64,000 bases of DNA, from the NCBI RefSeq assembly GCF_020215645.1, contig NZ_CP084058.1, positions 310,001-374,000 of the forward strand, given 5' to 3'. Within the stretch, counting starts at the first letter, position 1; the number at the start of each line of letters is the position of its first letter. The notes beneath the pieces are model-generated. The model saw only the letters and a list, made by a program, of their open reading frames with translations, did not search any database and was not told where the DNA came from. The translations under genes were made by a program, and so were the position numbers. Source of the DNA: Nonomuraea gerenzanensis. GTDB taxonomy: Bacteria > Actinomycetota > Actinomycetes > Streptosporangiales > Streptosporangiaceae. Positions 58,215-64,000 of this stretch are shown one piece after another.

Positions 58215-60524
58215 GTGGCGGTAGTCGGCAGAGTTGTAGCCGCAGGGATGATCGTTGCCGGATCCATCGCGCTCGGCGGCACCGCCCAGGCGTCCGCGGT
58301 AGCGGAACAGACCGACTCGGTAGCTCACAATGCCGACTCAGTAGCTCAGAAACCCGGCTCGGTAGCTCAGAGAGCCGGCTCAGTAGCGGAACACGGCGCC
58401 TCCTCCGGGCAGATCACCTCGCCCTCCGACGGCGCGGTGATCTCGGGCTCGTCCGTGACGGTCTCCGCACGTACGGGGCTCATGCAGCTGAGGATGGGGC
58501 TGTACGTCGACGGGCCGTCCACGCCCAGCCAGAAGATCGCCTCCGGTGGCGCCAACCAGACGCTGTCCGGGACGTTCGACGCAGGCAGTGCCCCCAACGG
58601 GACCTTCACCGTGACCCTCAAGGGAGAGATCACCGGCAACAGGTACGCGACCAGCACGTTCAAGCTGCGCCGGCCGGCTGAAGTGCCAGGGGGCGTGAAC
58701 GCGAGCAGGCAGGGCACCGGCAAGGTTCTCGTGACGTGGAGCAGGGGATCCGAGCCGGACCTGCAGTCCTACGAGGTCTCCAACACCCAGTCGGGCGTCG
58801 TCGGGCGGCTGTCCGCAGACAGCGCGTGCGCGGGTTCCTCGTGCAAGGCGGTGCTGGCGGTGCCGTCCAAGGCGGTAGGACAGCGGGTGGGGTTCTCGGT
58901 CAAGGCGTTCAGAGGGGATGGGGACGGCGGTTCTGTCGGGTCGGGCGACTCGGCGGCGGCGTACGTCACCTTCCCCGCCCCGCCCGCTGCCCAGCCGACG
59001 AAGAAGGCCGCTGACAGCGCTCAGACGCCGAAGAACAGGGACGCTCAGGGCGTCGATCCCCTGCCGACCCTGCCTGCCAAGAAGCCGCAGGCCGTTCCTT
59101 CCGCCAAACCGACCACCAAGCCGACCAGTCGCCCACGCAAGCCGACGACCACGAAGCTGCCCGACATACCCGACACCGACCCGAGCGGTAACCTTCCCCT
59201 CCCCACTGCTGACGAGCAGGGGCAGAACGACGGTCTGGTGCCGGCCGATGCGAAGGACGGCGCCGACGAGGCTCCCGTGCGGAGCGATGCGGTGCAGGCT
59301 CAGTCGAGCGAGTCGTCGATCGGGAACATCGGCCAGTACGGCCTTTACGTTGCGGGAGGCATCCTCCTGCTGCTGATCGGTGCCCACGCGGGCGCTTGGG
59401 CCAGGCGACGTGCGCTGGCCGCTGGAACGGGTGGAGGTGGTCCCGCTCCGACGGTATCGGCCGACACCGGTACGCATTCCGCTGCGGTGGCACAGGTACC
59501 CAGCACGCATGCCGGGCCGCAGGTCAGGCAGGAGGATGGCAGCACTTCACCCGCCACGGCGGCAGCGACTCGTCGGCCCGCCGTCATCCTGGCCGTCGCC
59601 AAGACCCGTGTGCCTGAGCAGCCTTCTCGGCCTTCGCAGGCTCCCGGGACGGGGATCGAGCGGCCACTCGGCGTCCGGGACCAGCAGCTCAGTCGTGAGG
59701 TGGGATCGTCGCCGGATGGCCGGAGTCGGCGGCCTGGTGAGGGAGGGCTGGGCTTGCCGCCGCGTGTTGCCGCTGACGAGGAGTCGTCGTCACGTGGTGG
59801 TGTCGCGGGCGAGGAGTCGTCGCCGCGCTGTGCTGCCCGTGGCCAGGAGTCGTCGCCGCGCTGTGCTGCCCGTGGCCAGGAGTCGCCGCCGCATGCTGCG
59901 GCTGGGGTGCCGCCGTACGGTGCCGGGGTGCCGCCGTATGGCGCTGCTCCTGGGCGGCAGGAGCTGCCCGAGTTCGGTCGGGCGCCAGAGTTGGATCGGG
60001 CGGGCGGGCAGGTGTCTGCGCCAGGTCGCGTGCGTGGGGAGACGCCTGCGCCAGGTCGCGTGCGTGAGGAGATGCCTGCGCCAGGTCGCGTGCGTGGGGA
60101 GATGCCTGCGCCCGGTCAAGGGCGTGAGGTGGCGTCCGCGTCCGGTCGGGTGCATGGTGAGGTCGCCGGCGGTACGTTGCAGGACTGTGGCGCCGCTGGT
60201 GATGAGTTGGGCGGCGCTCGGGGACGGCAGGAGGAGCGGAAGGGGCAGCAGGGGCCGCTGCACATAGCCCTGCCGAGTTCGGCGGTCACGGATGTGCCTG
60301 AGCCTGCCGTGCCGACCGTGGTTCCCGCCGTACGGCTTGAGGAGCGTTGGGACGATTACCTGCCGCCGTCGCCGAGGTCGATGGAGGACAGCGGGTTCTG
60401 GGAGCGTCCACAGCCGGGAGCTGATGACTTCTGGGCCGCTGATCAGGAGGGGGAGCGCAGTGGCAACGGGAAGGGAGATGAGTGGATTTATTCGGGGCGT
60501 CGGCACAGAGGCGGTGAAAGTTAG
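58215..60524 (+). CDS. Repeat-rich single-pass membrane protein of unknown function
   Basis: A 769-residue protein. GTG 58215 is preferred to ATG 58200 because GGAGGG lies seven bases upstream. A signal peptide (to about residue 28) is followed by four to five heptads (SVAQKPG type), an Ig-like external domain (about 66-155), an FnIII-like domain (160-255), a Pro/Lys/Thr-rich stalk (260-345), a membrane helix (374-394) and a ~375-residue cytoplasmic tail of low complexity. That tail includes the repeats AARGQESSPRC and PAPGRVRGEM. Only the last ~60 residues (WDDYLPPSPRSMEDSGFWER, DEWIYSGRRHRG) look conserved. Position between tad genes and the helicase hints at an envelope role. Confidence 0.7.
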   Translation: MAVVGRVVAAGMIVAGSIALGGTAQASAVAEQTDSVAHNADSVAQKPGSVAQRAGSVAEHGASSGQITSPSDGAVISGSSVTVSARTGLMQLRMGLYVDGPSTPSQKIASGGANQTLSGTFDAGSAPNGTFTVTLKGEITGNRYATSTFKLRRPAEVPGGVNASRQGTGKVLVTWSRGSEPDLQSYEVSNTQSGVVGRLSADSACAGSSCKAVLAVPSKAVGQRVGFSVKAFRGDGDGGSVGSGDSAAAYVTFPAPPAAQPTKKAADSAQTPKNRDAQGVDPLPTLPAKKPQAVPSAKPTTKPTSRPRKPTTTKLPDIPDTDPSGNLPLPTADEQGQNDGLVPADAKDGADEAPVRSDAVQAQSSESSIGNIGQYGLYVAGGILLLLIGAHAGAWARRRALAAGTGGGGPAPTVSADTGTHSAAVAQVPSTHAGPQVRQEDGSTSPATAAATRRPAVILAVAKTRVPEQPSRPSQAPGTGIERPLGVRDQQLSREVGSSPDGRSRRPGEGGLGLPPRVAADEESSSRGGVAGEESSPRCAARGQESSPRCAARGQESPPHAAAGVPPYGAGVPPYGAAPGRQELPEFGRAPELDRAGGQVSAPGRVRGETPAPGRVREEMPAPGRVRGEMPAPGQGREVASASGRVHGEVAGGTLQDCGAAGDELGGARGRQEERKGQQGPLHIALPSSAVTDVPEPAVPTVVPAVRLEERWDDYLPPSPRSMEDSGFWERPQPGADDFWAADQEGERSGNGKGDEWIYSGRRHRGGES
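58296..58397 (+). repeat. 21-bp tandem repeats coding SVAxxxx heptads
   Basis: About five in-frame copies encode AVAEQTD, SVAHNAD, SVAQKPG, SVAQRAG and SVAEHG just after the signal peptide. The DNA core is GGTAGCTCA. Confidence 0.8.
60015..60164 (+). repeat. Five 30-bp tandem repeats in cytoplasmic tail
   Basis: Five 10-residue units (SAPGRVRGET, PAPGRVREEM, PAPGRVRGEM, PAPGQGREVA, SASGRVHGEV) are encoded by near-identical 30-bp DNA units with core CCTGCGCCAGGTCGCGTGCG. The middle copies differ by only a few bases. Confidence 0.85.
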
Positions 60525-60842
60525 GGAGGTGCCGGCGAGTGCCCTGGTGTCCGGCTGCTCTAGACGGTCAGGCCTTCATTTCATCGCATGCGGCAAGTGA
60601 TCCCGCTTGATCTCCTGTGCGCGCTAAGACCGAATTTCGGCATGGGTCTCATAAATCCGTTGCGCGCTTTCGGTGTGGGGTGTAGCTGGAGGTCCGGGGG
60701 TGTATGTGCCGGGGGTTGATGCGGCTGTATGGGCAGCTTGCGGGTGTTTGGGTATGGCTCTTTCCGATTACTTTCCATGGTTTGATGCTGCTGTTGGGAA
60801 ATTGCTCAGGTGTGCTGCTGATCTGCTTGTGGCGAAATGAAA
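60525..60842. other. G/T-rich spacer between convergent genes
   Basis: No gene. The plus strand is rich in G and T, the reverse of the tad region's bias. No strong hairpin stands out between the two convergent stop codons. Confidence 0.4.
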
Positions 60843-63431
60843 TCATGGCGATTCGAGTAGCAGTGTGTTGAGGAGCCGGATAGCTCCTCGTTTGTCCAAG
60901 GGCTCGTTGCCGTTGCCGCATTTCGGGGATTGGATGCAGGACGGGCAGCCTCGTTCGCATTCGCAGGACGTGATCGCTTCGCGGGTGGCCGTCAGCCAGT
61001 CGATGGCGCGGGCGTAGCCGCGTTCGGCGAAGCCGGCGCCGCCCTCGTGGCCGTCGTACACGAAGACCGTGAGCAGGCCCGTGTCGGCGTGCAGCTCCGT
61101 GGAGACGCCGCCGATGTCCCAGCGGTCGCAGGTGGCGAAGAGGGGGAGCAGGCCGATCGAGGCGTGTTCGGCGGCGTGGGCGGCTCCGCCGAGGTCGATG
61201 CCGGCTTCCGCGAGAGGCGCTACGGCGGAGGCGGGGAGCGTCCACCAGACGGCGCGGGTGCGGAGGGTGCGGGGTGGCAGCTCTAGGGGCTCGTCGCCGA
61301 GCATCTCGCCGGATTGCAGGCGTCGCTTGAGGTAGGAGACGACCTGGCGGGTGACTTCCACCTCGCCGAAGTGCAGGGTTCCTGGGCCGAGAGATTGGGA
61401 GCGTTCGGTGGAGAGGATGGAGATGTCGGTGACGTCGCGGGCGAACGTGGAGTAGTCCGGGTTGGCGCTGGTGACCAGGGCGACGCCGGCGTCCAGGTCC
61501 AGGAGCTCCACGAGGAAGGTCTCGCCCTGGTGCAGGTAGACCGCGCCGGTGTGGACCGTCGTGTGGGCCGAGGGCTCGTCCACGCTGCCCAGGAGGCGGC
61601 CGGTGGAGGCTTCCACGACCTGGATGGGGCTGCCTCCGCCGCCTCGGATGTCGGCGAGGTCGGTGGCGCGTTCGCGCCTGGTCCAGAACCAGCCGGCCGG
61701 GCGCCTTCTGAGCAGGCCCTGCTCAACGAGGTCGGCGAGCACGTTCGAGGTGGTGGGGCCGAAGATCGGCAGGTCGTCCTCGGTCAGCGGGATCTCAGCG
61801 GCGGCGGCGCAGAGGTGAGGGCCTAGGACGTACGGGTTGCCCGGGTCCAGGACGATCGCCTCCACGGGCTGGCCGAACAGGGCGTCGGGGTGGTGGACGA
61901 GGTAGGTGTCCAGCGGGTCGTCCCTGGCGATCAGTACGGCGAGCGCATCCTGGCCGTCGCGGCCCGCGCGGCCCGCCTGCTGCCAGAGGGAGGCGCGGGT
62001 GCCAGGCCAGCCTGTGATCAGTACGGCGTCGAGGCCGGAGACGTCGACGCCGAGCTCCAGGGCGTTCGTGGTGGCCAGGCCCATGATCGTGCCGGCGCGG
62101 AGTGCCTTTTCGAGGAGTCTGCGGTCCTCGGCGAGGTAGCCGGCCCGGTAGGCGGCGATCTTGTTGGGGAGCTCGGCCAGGTCTGGGTCGGGGGGCTCGG
62201 GCAGGGCCCAGGTTAGTGGGCCATGGGGGGATCCCGGTGCTGTCGGCTCCGTGGTCTCGGGGTGGTGCTCGGAGGGCGTGCCAGGAGGGCCCGAGAGGGT
62301 CATGGGAGCGGGGGGAGGAGGAGCGTCGATCCGGGGCTGGGAGGGGTTGGAGGGAGCTGTGGGAGTGGCAGGGGAGCCCGAGGGAGCGGGGAAGGTGGAG
62401 GGGGTGACAGGGAAGGGGGGCGAGATGGAGAAGGCGACGTCGGCGAGTTTGGCGCGGGCCGACAGGGCGACGGTTTCGGCGCCGCGGCGGGAGCGGACGA
62501 AGGCGAGGGTGCGTACGTCGGCCAGAACGAGGTCCGCCAGGAGGTCGGCCGCCTCCGCCGTGGCCGTCCGCCGCACAGGAGCCCCTCCCTCGCCCCGGAG
62601 CTCCGTCAGGGGCGGCTCCCACAACGCGATGGTGGTGGAGCCCTTGGGGGAGGCGTCCACCGTCACCTCGTCCATCTCAAGCCCCGTCAGCCTCGTCGCG
62701 AACACGCCCGGCTCGCTGGCCGTCGCCGAGGCGAGCACGAACGTGGGCCGGGAGTTGTAGCGGGCGCAGGCGCGGCGCAGGCGGCGCAGGATCTGGGCGA
62801 CGTGCGAGCCGAAGACGCCGCGGTAGCCGTGACACTCGTCCACGACGACCATGCGCAGCCGGCGGAAGAACGACGACCACTGCGCGTGCCGGGGCAGGAT
62901 GCTGCGGTGGAGCATGTCGGGGTTCGTCAGGACGTAGTTGGCGTGCTGGCGGACCCAGGTGCGCTCCTCGAACGGCGTGTCGCCGTCGAAGCAGGCCGCG
63001 CGGAGCTGGGTGATGCGCAGCTCGCGCAGGCCGCGGAGCTGGTCGGCGGCCAGCGCCTTGGTCGGCGTCAGGTAGAGGACCGTGCCGCCGCCGAGACACG
63101 AGGCGATCGCCGGGGTGAGGTACGCCAGGGACTTGCCGGAGGCCGTGCCTGTAGAGATGATCACGTTTCGGCCACGGTGTGCCAGGTCCGCGGCTTCGTA
63201 CTGGTGAGGCCAGAGTCCTGTCACCCCGCGGTTCGCCAAGCGCGTAACAAGTACTTCAGGCGTCCACTCGGGCCAACGGACTTGACCCGCCTGACGTGCT
63301 GGAACATGCTCCACATGGGTGACACGCTCGTGACGTGCGGGAACGCCAAGCAGGTGGTGGAGGAGTGGACCTGCCTGTTGTGGGGAGGATCCGGAGGAAG
63401 TCACTGTTTCCAGTCTTGCATCGATGGGCAA
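60843..63431 (-). CDS. DEAH-box helicase, MrfA/YprA type (helicase/secretion neighbourhood)
   Basis: An 862-residue superfamily 2 helicase (TIGR03817-type, Rv3649 position). RecA1: Walker A TGTASGKS (94-101), DECH box (198-201), SATAS (235-239). RecA2: QQAGRAGRDG. The DUF1998-type C-terminus has a zinc-binding cysteine set CECERGCPSC...C (Cys823-Cys838). MrfA in Bacillus repairs mitomycin damage. An ~80-residue Pro/Ser/Thr-rich insert (about 335-417) splits RecA2. The start is uncertain: TTG 63431 or GTG 63404, neither with a ribosome site. Confidence 0.9.
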   Translation of the reverse strand: MPIDARLETVTSSGSSPQQAGPLLHHLLGVPARHERVTHVEHVPARQAGQVRWPEWTPEVLVTRLANRGVTGLWPHQYEAADLAHRGRNVIISTGTASGKSLAYLTPAIASCLGGGTVLYLTPTKALAADQLRGLRELRITQLRAACFDGDTPFEERTWVRQHANYVLTNPDMLHRSILPRHAQWSSFFRRLRMVVVDECHGYRGVFGSHVAQILRRLRRACARYNSRPTFVLASATASEPGVFATRLTGLEMDEVTVDASPKGSTTIALWEPPLTELRGEGGAPVRRTATAEAADLLADLVLADVRTLAFVRSRRGAETVALSARAKLADVAFSISPPFPVTPSTFPAPSGSPATPTAPSNPSQPRIDAPPPPAPMTLSGPPGTPSEHHPETTEPTAPGSPHGPLTWALPEPPDPDLAELPNKIAAYRAGYLAEDRRLLEKALRAGTIMGLATTNALELGVDVSGLDAVLITGWPGTRASLWQQAGRAGRDGQDALAVLIARDDPLDTYLVHHPDALFGQPVEAIVLDPGNPYVLGPHLCAAAAEIPLTEDDLPIFGPTTSNVLADLVEQGLLRRRPAGWFWTRRERATDLADIRGGGGSPIQVVEASTGRLLGSVDEPSAHTTVHTGAVYLHQGETFLVELLDLDAGVALVTSANPDYSTFARDVTDISILSTERSQSLGPGTLHFGEVEVTRQVVSYLKRRLQSGEMLGDEPLELPPRTLRTRAVWWTLPASAVAPLAEAGIDLGGAAHAAEHASIGLLPLFATCDRWDIGGVSTELHADTGLLTVFVYDGHEGGAGFAERGYARAIDWLTATREAITSCECERGCPSCIQSPKCGNGNEPLDKRGAIRLLNTLLLESP

Positions 63432-63573
63432 AGTCGCCGGGAATCGTGATTTCGTATAGACACAAGCCAGGCGCGTGGTTGAATGCCGCGCGTCAGGGTC
63501 GGACAGTCTGGGGCCACGCTCCAGATTGCCAGGCCCGCAAGAGTACTTTCGCAGGCGAGGCGCTGGAGGATCT

Positions 63574-63924
63574 GTGGATCTGAAGTTGGATCACCGCACC
63601 GAAGACCGACTCACCATCGTGGAGGTCGAGGGTGAGATCGATGTCTACACGGCGCCGAGATTGCGTGAGCTCCTCATCGACCTGGTCAACAAGGGCAACT
63701 TCCACCTTCTTGTGAACATGGAGAAGGTCGACTTCCTCGACTCCACGGGCCTCGGTGTCCTGGTCGGGGGGCTCAAGCGGGTACGTGCGCACGACGGCTC
63801 CCTCGAGCTCGTCTGCACGCAGGAGCGCATCCTCAAGATCTTCCGGATCACCGGGCTGACCAAGGTCTTCGGGATCTACGCTTCGGTCGACGAGGCCAAG
63901 GAAGCTCACGGCAAAGACAAGTAG
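63574..63924 (+). CDS. bldG: Anti-sigma factor antagonist BldG (STAS domain)
   Basis: A 116-residue STAS protein. GTG 63574 is set by GGAGG four bases upstream and matches the BldG N-terminus. [15 protein letters not shown] and the phosphorylation loop [16 protein letters not shown] (Ser in DST) are nearly identical to Streptomyces BldG, as is [15 protein letters not shown]. BldG is switched by phosphorylation and releases sigma factors needed for sporulation and antibiotic production. It is divergent from the helicase gene and one base ahead of its partner kinase gene, as in Streptomyces. Confidence 0.95.
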   Translation: MDLKLDHRTEDRLTIVEVEGEIDVYTAPRLRELLIDLVNKGNFHLLVNMEKVDFLDSTGLGVLVGGLKRVRAHDGSLELVCTQERILKIFRITGLTKVFGIYASVDEAKEAHGKDK

Positions 63925-63925
63925 C

Positions 63926-64000
63926 ATGGCTACCGTCGAGCTGACGTTCAGCGCCCTCCCCGCGCATGTGCGCACCGCCCGGCTGGTGGCGACGGCGATC
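63926..64000 (+). CDS. ATP-binding anti-sigma factor partner of BldG (partial)
   Basis: Only the first 25 codons are present (MATVELTFSALPAHVRTARL...). The sequence and position, one base after the bldG stop, match the RsbW-like GHKL kinase/anti-sigma factor that is the partner of BldG in Streptomyces (SCO3548). The ATP-binding motifs lie beyond the window. Confidence 0.8.
   Translation, partial: MATVELTFSALPAHVRTARLVATAI

Overview
This is a GC-rich chromosomal window from a spore-forming or filamentous actinobacterium. The evidence is the high GC content, the many GTG starts with GTGA/ATGA gene overlaps, a BldG-type anti-anti-sigma factor, a WblA/WhiB4-type regulator and an actinobacterial tad pilus locus. 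The sigma-factor/CU044_5270-type protein pairs point towards Streptosporangiales (Nonomuraea-like). That placement is inference from gene content, not a phylogeny.

Region 1 (1-8.5 kb) is accessory and concerned with sensing. It holds a SigE-family sigma factor with a membrane partner, and a divergent secreted CU044_5270-like protein. The two divergent transcripts are preceded by matching GGCAAC-N17-CGTAT elements. Then come a secreted serine hydrolase, a small membrane protein, a Ser/Thr kinase with an extracytoplasmic seven-repeat WD40 propeller, and a membrane-anchored Asp-box propeller protein. Region 2 (8.6-20 kb) is a polysaccharide locus. Seven co-directional, mostly overlapping genes (two GT4, two GT2, a DUF2206-like multipass protein, a small exported protein, and a glycosyltransferase fused to a Wzx-like flippase) are bracketed by two membrane-anchored GH16 glycanases. 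Region 3 (20-30 kb) is mixed: a second serine hydrolase, a MarR/GbsR regulator, a methyltransferase, a secreted beta-helix protein, a subtilisin C-terminal remnant, a second sigma/CU044_5270 cassette, a 19-bp tandem repeat array ending a truncated gene, an AraC regulator and a DUF4345 protein.

Region 4 (30-48 kb) is conserved core, starting with tRNA-Pro(CGG). Its gene order closely follows Mycobacterium tuberculosis Rv3682 to Rv3667: PonA2-type PBP, WhiB4/WblA, two ArsA-like ATPases, a DUF4177 protein, a RidA-like protein, an MBL hydrolase, Crp, Nth, a NUDIX CoA hydrolase, MarP, an epoxide hydrolase-like protein, a holin-family protein and Acs. Local departures include a kinase-like fragment, a HEAT-like protein and a decayed nhaA.

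Region 5 (48-64 kb) is the 'helicase/secretion neighbourhood': a Fic-like protein, a long non-coding stretch with strong hairpins, the tad operon (Ssd/CpaE-like, TadA, TadB, TadC, a Flp-type pilin with a very long leader, and two TadE-like proteins) interrupted by an aminoglycoside phosphotransferase-like gene, a repeat-rich membrane protein, the MrfA-type DEAH helicase, and bldG with the first codons of its partner kinase/anti-sigma factor.

No CRISPR array, insertion sequence or intact prophage was seen. The least explained elements are the paired sigma/CU044_5270 cassettes, the polysaccharide locus with its transferase-flippase fusion, the Flp pilin with a 145-residue leader, and the hairpin-rich gap before the tad operon.
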